A DNA stretch of 28,133 bases from Candidatus Nomurabacteria bacterium RIFCSPHIGHO2_01_FULL_39_10. Lineage in GTDB: Bacteria; Patescibacteriota; Minisyncoccia; Phycocordibacterales; UBA9973. Positions 12,820 to 19,761 of this stretch are shown piece after piece. Each line of letters opens with the position of its first letter. Positions within the stretch are counted from its first letter, which is position 1. The stretch is from positions 1-28,133 of the forward strand of contig MFTJ01000035.1 of assembly GCA_001786805.1 (NCBI GenBank), read 5' to 3'. Made by a program: the position numbers and the translations under genes. A model generated the notes under the pieces. The model did not search any database. It was not told the origin of the DNA and saw only the letters and a list, made by a program, of their open reading frames with translations.

Positions 12820-15588
12820 TTACTCCATCGTTTTGTACCTCCCCATAATCTCAGCTTCCACTTCCTCCCGGTCCCGGCCATATTTTATATAGGAAAGTTC
12901 TTTCAAGGAATCTACAATATCGGGATTGCCTACCTCCGGCGCGAGTGTTCTCAAATTGAAAGGCTTGACGGGCTGACCGTTTACCAGCATATTCACATAG
13001 GCATTGTAATTATCAAGTTTGGTGATATCGGCAACAGAAAATGTCGGTTTGAATCTCTGTTCCAGAAATGTCGCATCTTCTGTACCGACTCGAAAAACCG
13101 CTATGGAGCCCACGTTGCCGAAAACCGCATTCTTAATCTTTTCTTCGAGCTGAGTGATGTATTGATGAGCAATGTTGAGCGATAATCTGTATTTTCTAGC
13201 TTCCGACAAAATAGAAGCTATAGAATCAGTCGTAACATTTTGAAACTCATCAATGTAAAGATAAAAATCATTCATTGGCTTGCCAAACATATCCACCCGG
13301 GAAAGCGCCGCCATTTGAATTTTACCCACCAAGACAAGCCCAATCAAATTAGCATTGATGTCTCCCAGCCGTCCTTTAGAAAGATTAACTAGTAGGATTT
13401 TTTTCTCATCCATGATTTTGCGGAAATTGAAAACAGAATTCTGCTGAAGCACCACCGGGCGCATGATGTCGTTCGAAATAAAGTTGTCGAACTTGGAAGA
13501 AATATAGGGCACGAAGTTTGCAAGCGACTGGTCCCCCGTCGTCTGCTCTGCGGAAACCCAGAACTGCTTGATAATCGGATTCTTACAGCGGGCTAATTTT
13601 AAGTCACGAAAATCTTTATCCGCCAAAACACGGGTAATCTCCAGCAAGGTTGAGCCTGACTCGGGATCTTCCATCACCAAAAAGGCGCTGTTCCTGAAAT
13701 ATTGCTCAAACATCGCTCCGCCACCGATTTTCATATCAAAAAGTTTGTTGAAAATTCCCATCAACTCGTTCACCACGAAAGTTTTTTGCTCCGGATATTT
13801 AGGGTCATACTCCAGCATATTCAGCCCCATCGGCCGCGCCGTGTAGGCAGGGTCAAAATAAATGACATCGTCAATACGTTCTTTGGGAATACGGGACAAA
13901 ATGGTCTGAATGTCGGTGCCATGCGGGTCAATATAACAGCATCCATCGCCATTTTTGATATCCTGTGTAATCATATTAAGCATGATGTTGGTCTTGCCTG
14001 TTCCAGTTTGACCGATGACATAAAAATGCCTCATGCGGTCTTCACGCGCAAGATGTATTTCTGTATCTTTGCCTCTATAACTATTTACTCCTAAAATTAT
14101 TCCTTCACTCTTCAGTTCCATCGGCGCAGGCGCGATGCCGGCTCTAGCTTCCTTGAGTTGCGGCTGGCTGCCTATTCCGACCGGAAAGTGAAAAACTGAC
14201 GCAAGTTCTTTTAAATTAAGCGGCATAATTTTATCCGGAGCAAAAGAACGGTAAGAAAAATCATGGAAAAGCTTTTTTAAGTCGCTTCCATGAACCTGTT
14301 CAAAAATAAATGAGTTGCTGGCCGCTTCGGAAAATTGGTTGAAAGAAGATTTTATTTCCTGCAGAATGGCTTCGGCGCGGTCTTTTGTTTCGGCTGAAGC
14401 TATAACGCGGATATTGGCTTTCATAACACTGCTTTTTATTTTATTGCCTATTTTTTCTACCGCCCCTTCATCCACCGCTCGCCTACCCTTCATGTTTTTT
14501 TCCTTTTTTGCTTCTTCGGTTTTTTGTTTTACGCCAAAAAGAAGCTCCTTGCCTACTTTTATTACTGCCCGATTGAATTTATAGAAATTGTCCGCCGCAT
14601 GTTTTACAGACATGCCGTCTTTCACATCATCCAGTATCATATGAAATTCATTGATGAATTTATCGCCGGCAGGCGCCACCACCAGCTGAATAGCCGCGCC
14701 TTCGCCCTCGGTTTTTAGCTTGGAAAAAACATTTAATATCATATTCATGGGGTCATGCTCCAAAGTGTCATAAGTCCTAATGGGCATCACTCCGCGCTCC
14801 GAGAGAGTAGCATAAGCTCCAACTGAAGCTCCATTATCTGTGAAAACATTGTAATCATCCGCGACTTCGCGAATTTTCGCATTGTGATAAAAAGCCAGAA
14901 TTTGTTTTTCAAAAAGGGAAAGATATTTGTTTGGAATTCCGGCATAAACCACCACTGCGTCGCTCTCATTTGAAAGCGCCACTTCCAGCGTAAAATAAAT
15001 TTCCTTTACATTTTTGGGGTCAACAGAAATAGACTGCATGCCGGCATAAAACTGCTCCATGGCGCCGATAAATTCCTTGAAGCCTTTTGACTTGTCGGCT
15101 TCATCCGTGGGCGGCGGAAGGGTTATTTCAAAAAGCGTCATGTTGAGAGATTTATATAAAGGTGTACCCTCCTTCAAATCCGAGATTATTTGTCCGGTTT
15201 TTAGATATTGGATGAGAATCCGGTGAAAATCATCTTCCACGTGGGGATTGCCCATCGCTTCCACTACTGAGAGAGCATTGCGAATCCCCTTAGTAATAAC
15301 AATCCCTAAAAGTTCCTCCATCACGCTATCGTGAGACTCTGGCTTTAGCGCCAGCACTATTCCCTCTGCCTCTTTTCCGCTTATTATATTACTGCTGTGT
15401 ATTAACTGCTCTGCCGGTATGTCTTTATACACTCCCACCACATCCCGCGCCGCATTTTCTTTGGCATTTTCAAAATGTCCGATTTGAATCAGCTCTTCTT
15501 CGCGTTTTGCTACATGCGCGCGCAAATATTCCAACTCTTCTTCCGGAGTCTTAAATTTCGGCATTTCCTTAAAAAAACTGCCTTCCAT
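12820..15588 (-). CDS. T4SS-type DNA-binding ATPase (VirD4/TraD/DUF87-like)
   Basis: A 922-residue protein. A long N-terminal region (1-500) with mixed helices and no clear membrane segment precedes a P-loop ATPase: Walker A GQTGTGKT (526-533), CYIDPHGTD (551-559), Walker B FYLYIDEFQNV (775-785) and the AHQYITQLEE segment (807-816). This is the layout of conjugative coupling and DUF87/HerA-related ATPases. Such proteins pump DNA or drive secretion. No mating-pore or relaxase gene is in the window, so a DNA-uptake or pilus role is equally possible. The start is fixed by TATAAT 6 nt before the ATG. An ArsR-type regulator lies immediately upstream. Confidence 0.82.
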   Translation of the reverse strand: MEGSFFKEMPKFKTPEEELEYLRAHVAKREEELIQIGHFENAKENAARDVVGVYKDIPAEQLIHSSNIISGKEAEGIVLALKPESHDSVMEELLGIVITKGIRNALSVVEAMGNPHVEDDFHRILIQYLKTGQIISDLKEGTPLYKSLNMTLFEITLPPPTDEADKSKGFKEFIGAMEQFYAGMQSISVDPKNVKEIYFTLEVALSNESDAVVVYAGIPNKYLSLFEKQILAFYHNAKIREVADDYNVFTDNGASVGAYATLSERGVMPIRTYDTLEHDPMNMILNVFSKLKTEGEGAAIQLVVAPAGDKFINEFHMILDDVKDGMSVKHAADNFYKFNRAVIKVGKELLFGVKQKTEEAKKEKNMKGRRAVDEGAVEKIGNKIKSSVMKANIRVIASAETKDRAEAILQEIKSSFNQFSEAASNSFIFEQVHGSDLKKLFHDFSYRSFAPDKIMPLNLKELASVFHFPVGIGSQPQLKEARAGIAPAPMELKSEGIILGVNSYRGKDTEIHLAREDRMRHFYVIGQTGTGKTNIMLNMITQDIKNGDGCCYIDPHGTDIQTILSRIPKERIDDVIYFDPAYTARPMGLNMLEYDPKYPEQKTFVVNELMGIFNKLFDMKIGGGAMFEQYFRNSAFLVMEDPESGSTLLEITRVLADKDFRDLKLARCKNPIIKQFWVSAEQTTGDQSLANFVPYISSKFDNFISNDIMRPVVLQQNSVFNFRKIMDEKKILLVNLSKGRLGDINANLIGLVLVGKIQMAALSRVDMFGKPMNDFYLYIDEFQNVTTDSIASILSEARKYRLSLNIAHQYITQLEEKIKNAVFGNVGSIAVFRVGTEDATFLEQRFKPTFSVADITKLDNYNAYVNMLVNGQPVKPFNLRTLAPEVGNPDIVDSLKELSYIKYGRDREEVEAEIMGRYKTME

Positions 15589-15600
15589 AGCCTAATTATA
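15589..15600 (-). promoter_or_regulatory. promoter of the T4SS-type ATPase, leaderless
   Basis: Minus strand: TATAAT (15595-15600), 6 nt, ATG at 15588. The palindrome at 15650-15661 lies about 50 bp upstream of the -10. Confidence 0.6.
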
Positions 15601-15641
15601 CAACAAAAAGGGGAAAAACTATATTTGATGTACAGTTAACC

Positions 15642-15676
15642 ATCGGCTTATTCGTACGAATGGGTAAATAGAGAAT
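15642..15676 (+). repeat. dispersed repeat, intact copy with palindrome ATTCGTACGAAT
   Basis: ATCGGCTTAT, TC, GTACGAATGGG, then TAAATAGAGAAT, containing the 12-bp palindrome ATTCGTACGAAT at 15650-15661. The same sequence recurs, split by insertions, at 17420-17546, and its core recurs inverted at 16010-16029. It lies between the ArsR-type gene and the ATPase promoter. Confidence 0.75.
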
Positions 15677-15715
15677 AGGAATGAAGAAGACGACAACTTT
15701 CAAAAATTTTAAATT

Positions 15716-15976
15716 TCAAATAAGGTCAATCACCTGCTTGGCAGGTTTGGGTAGAGATTCAACAATCGAATAAAACATGGATAGACTTATTTGTTCCTTA
15801 TCCACAATCCCCGCGCTAAACAAAACGGCTAGATGTTTAGATGTAGATTTGAATGATAAGTTTATATGCTCCGCGATGTCGGTAACAGTCGCTTGTTTTT
15901 CAGCTTTCAGATATTTGATAGTCTGCAATCGCCGCCGATTGGCGAGAGCTTTTAATATTTTTTCATACTCTTTCAT
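15716..15976 (-). CDS. ArsR-type winged-helix transcriptional regulator
   Basis: An 86-residue single-domain protein. LKALANRRRLQTIKYL, then VTDIAEHINLSFKSTSKHLAVLFSAGIVDKEQ, is the ArsR/SmtB winged helix (recognition helix about 41-55). No Cys or His cluster for metal sensing is visible, so the signal is unknown. Its promoter carries a perfect palindrome, and a second one lies between its stop and the T4SS-type ATPase promoter; autoregulation and control of the ATPase gene are reasonable inferences. Confidence 0.85.
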   Translation of the reverse strand: MKEYEKILKALANRRRLQTIKYLKAEKQATVTDIAEHINLSFKSTSKHLAVLFSAGIVDKEQISLSMFYSIVESLPKPAKQVIDLI

Positions 15977-15989
15977 ATATTTAACACCT

Positions 15990-16029
15990 ATTATATCACC
16001 GCCTTTTGCATTTACCTATTCGTACGAAT
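15990..16029 (-). promoter_or_regulatory. promoter and candidate operator of the ArsR-type gene
   Basis: Minus strand: extended -10 TGA-TATAAT (15990-15998), with ATTCGTACGAAT (16018-16029) about 22 bp upstream of its 5' edge, near the -35. Unlike most genes here the ATG is 13 nt beyond the -10, with AGGTG between that could act as a ribosome-binding site. The core GCGGTGATATAAT is identical in front of the second ArsR-type gene. Confidence 0.55.
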
Positions 16030-16051
16030 TAGAGATTCAATAAATGTCCAT

Positions 16052-16702
16052 TTATTCCTCTAGTGATTTACCAGTAAATAAAAATCTTTTCTGTCCGATA
16101 GATTTCTGCTCATCGTTTCTCATATAAAAAATTAAATATATTTTATCCCCGACAGTATCTGATCTAATATCATCAACCCAACCGTCAAATTTAAAATCCC
16201 GACCAAACCAATCTTGGAAATAAGTATAAACCAGCTTATCATCTCCAGAAGTCATATAACTTAAAACTCCTTGTTCAGTTTCTTTATTAAAAACATTAAC
16301 TAAATAAATTCCCTGACAGCTAGAACCGCAATATGAAGTAAAAAACACATGGTCATTCCCAAGCCATTTTGGTTCCCCAATTCTACTACCAGTAAATATA
16401 TAATTTTCACTGCTATCTTCCATATCCAGAACTGAAACAACTGTGTCGTTATTAAAGTAATCTTTGTAATAATCTCTAAAAATACTGAGATCAAAAGCAA
16501 AATTGTATGAAATTATTTTTTTTGAACTGTTAGGAGATAATTCTTCATATTGAAGTTCTTTTAAGGTCTGTGGTTCATTTTTTGTTAATTCAGTATCTTT
16601 TTGATTCCTTGGTAAACGAGAAAAAATGAGTATGAAAATAATAATTATCAAGCCAAATAATGCTATAATTAAATTAAGATTTAATTTATGCTTCAAGTTC
16701 AT
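16052..16702 (-). CDS. hypothetical membrane-anchored protein
   Basis: 216 residues. A single N-terminal TM helix (about 8-30, rich in Ile and Leu) with Lys before it suggests export with an N-terminal anchor. The rest is predicted outside: a polar linker (30-60), then a beta-rich domain with PKWLGNDHVFFTSYCGSSCQG; the two Cys may form a disulfide. The repeated WLG...VFF and GDKIYLIFY segments resemble propeller-like strands, but no family is recognised. It overlaps the cell-wall hydrolase gene end by 17 nt and is probably in its operon. The start at 16702 (MNLKHK) is chosen over 16720 for smaller overlap. Confidence 0.6.
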   Translation of the reverse strand: MNLKHKLNLNLIIALFGLIIIIFILIFSRLPRNQKDTELTKNEPQTLKELQYEELSPNSSKKIISYNFAFDLSIFRDYYKDYFNNDTVVSVLDMEDSSENYIFTGSRIGEPKWLGNDHVFFTSYCGSSCQGIYLVNVFNKETEQGVLSYMTSGDDKLVYTYFQDWFGRDFKFDGWVDDIRSDTVGDKIYLIFYMRNDEQKSIGQKRFLFTGKSLEE

Positions 16703-17351
16703 AGAAATAAACCCTATCAATCTTGGTTTTTAAATTCTTTTCCGTTGCCCACCAAGGAAAATCTATTTGATGTTTATATGAATGAAAATGTGTCGCTCCA
16801 AAAGTCGGATCTGCAATTTGTCCGCCAAGTACGGCTTCAGCCACCGCATAGCATTTATTCCAGACTGATATACTTACATTATTATTTAATGGATCTCTGA
16901 CTTTATCCTTGGTATTTTTATTCCAAAATGAATCATATTGGGATTCTTTTAGAATAACTTCGTGAACATTATATCCCCATTGCTTTTTATGTTTTTTAAT
17001 ACGATTAAGAACAGTAAAACCTATGCCGGTTCTTGCTTCTTTTGACTGATTTTCTCCTTCACCTAATATCACTCTAGCTAAAATCATTTGTTCACTATCA
17101 TCTATAAAATTTTCGTCAGTCCATTTTGGATTTTCTACGGAAGGAATCCTTTTTAATTTATCAACACCTAGATCAAATATAATTTCGTGTAATGTCGGCA
17201 TGCGATCCGCCCAAAAGTCAATGTAATGAATATCGCTATCTAAATTTTCCTCAAAATTTTTCTTTTGGCGATTATTTTTAAAAAAATAAGTAAAAATATT
17301 TGCCGACCATAGCCAATCGCGACGCAATATTGAAAAAATATTTTTATCCAT
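16686..17351 (-). CDS. SleB-type cell wall hydrolase
   Basis: 221 residues. The C-terminal half matches the Hydrolase_2 (SleB/CwlJ) fold: MILARVILGEGENQSKEARTG (likely catalytic Glu98), GFTVLNRIK, VILKESQYDSF, and DPTFGATHFHS (181-191). Family members are lytic transglycosylases acting on peptidoglycan. The N-terminal 60 residues have no obvious cleavable signal, though a short hydrophobic patch (WLWSANIFTYFF) might direct it to the membrane. TATAAT lies 7 nt before the ATG. A disrupted copy of the palindrome repeat found near the ArsR-type gene lies about 90 bp upstream. Confidence 0.8.
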   Translation of the reverse strand: MDKNIFSILRRDWLWSANIFTYFFKNNRQKKNFEENLDSDIHYIDFWADRMPTLHEIIFDLGVDKLKRIPSVENPKWTDENFIDDSEQMILARVILGEGENQSKEARTGIGFTVLNRIKKHKKQWGYNVHEVILKESQYDSFWNKNTKDKVRDPLNNNVSISVWNKCYAVAEAVLGGQIADPTFGATHFHSYKHQIDFPWWATEKNLKTKIDRVYFYELEA

Positions 17352-17364
17352 AATATATATTATA
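17352..17364 (-). promoter_or_regulatory. promoter of the cell wall hydrolase, leaderless
   Basis: Minus strand: TATAAT (17359-17364), 7 nt, ATG at 17351. Confidence 0.55.
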
Positions 17365-17419
17365 CTAAATAACCAAACTTTATTTCAAGTATTTTTTATC
17401 TTATATTTTTATCTTTCTA

Positions 17420-17546
17420 ATCGGCTTATCCCCTCCAAAGGCGGGCAGGCGTACGAATGGGTAAACCCCCACACCTATTTCCATAACACACTGAAAGCGC
17501 ATTATACTCAATATCTTAGAGACAGGTGTAGGGGTAAATAGAGAAT
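17420..17546 (+). repeat. dispersed repeat copy interrupted by two insertions
   Basis: ATCGGCTTAT (17420-17429), then a 21-nt GC-rich piece (17430-17450, containing GCGGGCAGG), then GTACGAATGGGTAAA (17451-17465), the 69-bp element below, and TAAATAGAGAAT (17535-17546). The intact copy at 15642-15676 shows the sequence without either insertion. The 300-bp gene-free stretch 17352-17653 is thus made of a promoter, this composite repeat and the first R-M direct repeat. Confidence 0.7.
17466..17534. mobile_element. 69-bp MITE-like element with target duplication
   Basis: The ends are CCCCCACACCT and AGGTGTAGGGG, an 11-bp terminal inverted repeat with one mismatch. It is flanked by TAAA on both sides (17462-17465 and 17535-17538). 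Removing the element plus one TAAA regenerates exactly the sequence of the intact copy at 15654-15676. It encodes nothing; a TATAAT is present on its minus strand. A transposase must be elsewhere. Confidence 0.7.
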
Positions 17547-17563
17547 TCAAAGGTTTTATTAAA

Positions 17564-17608
17564 TATATGTAATTAGTTACGTAACGAGTTACGTATATAT
17601 TTTAGCAT
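17564..17608 (+). repeat. 45-bp direct repeat, copy 1 (R-M cassette boundary)
   Basis: TATATGTAATTAG, TTACGTAAC, GA, GTTACGTATATA, TTTTAGCAT. The core TACGTAAC-GA-GTTACGTA is a perfect palindrome around a 2-bp centre (17586-17587). Copy 2 at 19355-19399 is identical except that the centre is TC. The two copies bracket the R-M genes. Confidence 0.85.
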
Positions 17609-17653
17609 GAAGTGGGAAACTAAAGGAACACACAATTTGCGCAACTAAAATTA

Positions 17654-18268
17654 TTAATTCCAACATCCGTTAGGAAATCCTATTTTTTCAAGAATATCTG
17701 TAAATGCAACATATTCAATTTCGTGTTCTTTATAAAAAGCTAAGCTTTCTTGAAGTTCTTTTGTCTGGGTTTCTTTTTTAAGCAAATCCCCAAATGCAAA
17801 ACCTTTTCTAGCCTCATATTCTTGGTATCCAACTAAAACAATTTGAAGCGGTTTTTTATATAAATTTGGTAATTCTCCATATTTTAAAGGAACGCCCAGT
17901 ATTTTCTCTCCCGCAGTACCTGGAGTACTCCAATTCCTGCTTTTTACCTCATAAATATAGTCTTCACACTCTAAATCTGGTTCATAATTTTTATCTCTTA
18001 CAGAACTTTGCATGGCTCCAGCCTTTTTGACATTTTTTCTTTTTAAACAAATAAGTGCTTCCATCACTAAATCTTGACATAGCTTGGTTGTCCATTGAAC
18101 ATTGTTTTTTGTACCAATAATTTCATTCCCCCAAAGATCTTCTTCCTTTTTTGCCATTGCAAGATTATCCTTATTGCTTGTATTGAGCAAGGAAAAAGCA
18201 GTGATAGGTTCGTAACACCATTTTATAACTTTAGGATTATTGAGTAATTTAAAATTTTCTTTTTTCAT
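17654..18268 (-). CDS. type II restriction endonuclease, PD-(D/E)XK fold
   Basis: 204 residues. The catalytic core is readable as EPDLE (96-100; D98) and YEVKSRN (E107, K109), the PD-(D/E)XK arrangement. STPGTAGEKILGVPLKYGEL follows, and QIVLVGYQE is the next core strand. Specificity cannot be read from sequence. It is the last gene of the cassette, 27 nt after the adenine methylase on the same strand, which makes the restriction role likely. It lacks its own promoter box, so it probably depends on the methylase promoter, letting methylation come first. Confidence 0.75.
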   Translation of the reverse strand: MKKENFKLLNNPKVIKWCYEPITAFSLLNTSNKDNLAMAKKEEDLWGNEIIGTKNNVQWTTKLCQDLVMEALICLKRKNVKKAGAMQSSVRDKNYEPDLECEDYIYEVKSRNWSTPGTAGEKILGVPLKYGELPNLYKKPLQIVLVGYQEYEARKGFAFGDLLKKETQTKELQESLAFYKEHEIEYVAFTDILEKIGFPNGCWN

Positions 18269-18295
18269 AAATTATCTTATCCAAAGAAGTACTTA

Positions 18296-19132
18296 TTATT
18301 CCTTCAGATCATTAAACCTCTTAATCGACAAATCTAAAAATTTCTTTTCTGTATCAATGCCGACAAATTTTCTTCCGTTCATTGCTGCCGCAATGCCAGT
18401 CGTTGAGCTTCCAGTAAATGGATCAATGATTACATCCCCTTTGTTCGTACTTGCCAGAACAATTCTTTTCAATAAGTCTAAAGGTTTTTGTGTCGGATGT
18501 TTACCAAATTTCTTTTCTTCTGGTTTCGGAGTTCCCATAGACCAAACAGAACGCATCTGCAAACCTGGCTTTTTTAATTTATCTTCAGGCCAACTCCCCT
18601 CTTTCATGGCGCTATAATTAAAAGTATGTTTTGCTTTCTTTTCTTTTCTCGCCCAAATTATTGTTTCATGGCTGGCAGTAAAAAAGCGACAACTCAAATT
18701 TGGCGATGCATTTGGTTTAAACCAAGAAATATCATTTAGTATGTGATACCCAAGTGCTTGCATTGCGTAGCCACATTGATAAATAGAATGATACGTCCCG
18801 CTCACCCAAAGAGTTCCTCCGGGTTTCAACACCCTCCTACATGCTTCAAGCCATTTGTAATGAAAAGCGTAATCGTTTTCAAAACCATTGCTAATATCCC
18901 AAATTCCTTTATTCACGCTCACCATTCGTCCAGCATGAACAGTAAATCCTCCATTTGAAAGATTGTATGGCGGATCGGCAAAAATCATATCAACGGAGTT
19001 TTCTTCCAAATCATTCAATACTCGTAAAGAATCTTCGTTGTACAAAACAAAATTATCTTCCTTGAAATAAGGTTTTACTTTCACATCTGCTAAGATTTTT
19101 TTTGATTTTTTGGACTCAACAGCAACAACCAT
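18296..19132 (-). CDS. DpnA-like DNA adenine methyltransferase (N6-A, beta class)
   Basis: 278 residues. Catalytic motif IV DPPY (53-56) precedes the SAM-binding motif I DPFTGSS (237-243), the beta-class order. VLKPGGTLWVSGTYHSIY, then PNLSCRFFTASHETIIWARK and GKHPTQKP, closely match the DpnA/HindIII-type methylase group. It protects host DNA from the nuclease next to it. The recognition site is unknown; GATC should not be assumed because the group covers several targets. TATAAT lies 6 nt before the ATG. Confidence 0.9.
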   Translation of the reverse strand: MVVAVESKKSKKILADVKVKPYFKEDNFVLYNEDSLRVLNDLEENSVDMIFADPPYNLSNGGFTVHAGRMVSVNKGIWDISNGFENDYAFHYKWLEACRRVLKPGGTLWVSGTYHSIYQCGYAMQALGYHILNDISWFKPNASPNLSCRFFTASHETIIWARKEKKAKHTFNYSAMKEGSWPEDKLKKPGLQMRSVWSMGTPKPEEKKFGKHPTQKPLDLLKRIVLASTNKGDVIIDPFTGSSTTGIAAAMNGRKFVGIDTEKKFLDLSIKRFNDLKE

Positions 19133-19144
19133 ACTTTCATTATA
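19133..19144 (-). promoter_or_regulatory. methylase promoter, leaderless
   Basis: Minus strand: TATAAT (19139-19144), 6 nt, ATG at 19132. It lies in the 42-bp gap behind the AbrB-like gene. Confidence 0.55.
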
Positions 19145-19174
19145 GTAAATAATTGCAAATATTCAAAGTCTTTT

Positions 19175-19351
19175 TTATTTCTTCCAATCCTTGATTAATA
19201 CCCCACCCCTGACTTTCTTGACCGTCACCTTTTGTTTCTCTTTCCATTTAAGTTTGTCTACCAATTCTCTAGGAATAGTTACAGACAAAGACTTCCCGCC
19301 GACTTTGATTAACTTTCGTGTATTTTTATTTTTCATTTTCTGCGAGCTCAT
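19175..19351 (-). CDS. AbrB/MazE-like swapped-hairpin DNA-binding protein, 58 aa
   Basis: A 58-residue frame: MSSQKMKNKNTRKLIKVGG, KSLSVTIPRELVDKLKWKEK, QKVTVKKVRGGVLIKDWKK. The pattern K-x-G-x-S-x-x-V-T-I-P-x-E-L is the AbrB/MazE (SpoVT_AbrB) domain, seen in antitoxins and transition-state regulators. It is encoded inside the R-M cassette, 4 bp from the second direct repeat, whose palindrome covers its presumed promoter. It may act as the cassette's controller protein. No toxin partner other than the nuclease is visible. Confidence 0.78.
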   Translation of the reverse strand: MSSQKMKNKNTRKLIKVGGKSLSVTIPRELVDKLKWKEKQKVTVKKVRGGVLIKDWKK

Positions 19352-19354
19352 GGT

Positions 19355-19399
19355 TATATGTAATTAGTTACGTAACTCGTTACGTATATATTTTAGCAT
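19355..19399 (+). repeat. 45-bp direct repeat, copy 2 (R-M cassette boundary and candidate operator)
   Basis: Same 45 bp as 17564-17608 in the same orientation, with centre TC (19377-19378) instead of GA. Palindrome arms are TACGTAAC (19369-19376) and GTTACGTA (19379-19386). One end touches the stop codon of the membrane-protein gene and the other lies 3 bp from the AbrB-like start codon. Confidence 0.85.
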
Positions 19400-19752
19400 T
19401 AGAAACTTATATTATGAACTGCGTATGCAATAAAAAGGACAAGAAGAGTTGTGAAACTTAAAAAAATACTTAAAATTAAAACGACAAAATAAGCTAATTT
19501 AGATTTTAAATAATTTTTAAATCTTACCCAGTTTACTACAAAAACCACAATGCCAATTAGTTGAATTAGTAAAATTGTTATATATAAAGAGTAAAATTTA
19601 GAATCTAGTAAAAAGTTATTTCTCCAAATCTGGCTAGAACCATTGACTGTGGGCACAAAAAGAGAATATATAAAATTACCTAACGGACTCCATAGAATCT
19701 CAGGTAGAATAAAAAGTATACTAGATACCAAAAGCCATATTTTTTTACTCAT
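19399..19752 (-). CDS. hypothetical small membrane protein, 117 aa
   Basis: Unknown family. The 117 residues contain three to four hydrophobic helices (about 5-20, 55-75, 85-110). The first may be a signal-anchor, followed by a loop (PTVNGSSQIWRNNF) and a two-helix hairpin. Promoter TAAAAT (19759-19764) lies 6 nt before the ATG. Its stop codon shares one base with direct repeat copy 2, so the R-M cassette ends exactly at this gene. Confidence 0.55.
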   Translation of the reverse strand: MSKKIWLLVSSILFILPEILWSPLGNFIYSLFVPTVNGSSQIWRNNFLLDSKFYSLYITILLIQLIGIVVFVVNWVRFKNYLKSKLAYFVVLILSIFLSFTTLLVLFIAYAVHNISF

Positions 19753-19761
19753 ACAATTATT

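Noticed and set aside
12777..12881. Longer ndk start encoding 35 extra residues
   Set aside because: The extension lies within the end of the ATPase gene, is not family-like, and the -10 box supports the start at 12776.
13568..14718. Plus-strand frames opposite the T4SS-type ATPase
   Set aside because: Out-of-frame complements of a real coding region; sequence is low in conserved motifs and no promoter precedes them.
17518..17525. AGAGACAG resembling the end of a Tn5/Nextera mosaic end
   Set aside because: Only eight bases match, and they lie inside the MITE-like element next to its terminal repeat, so contamination with adapter is not supported.
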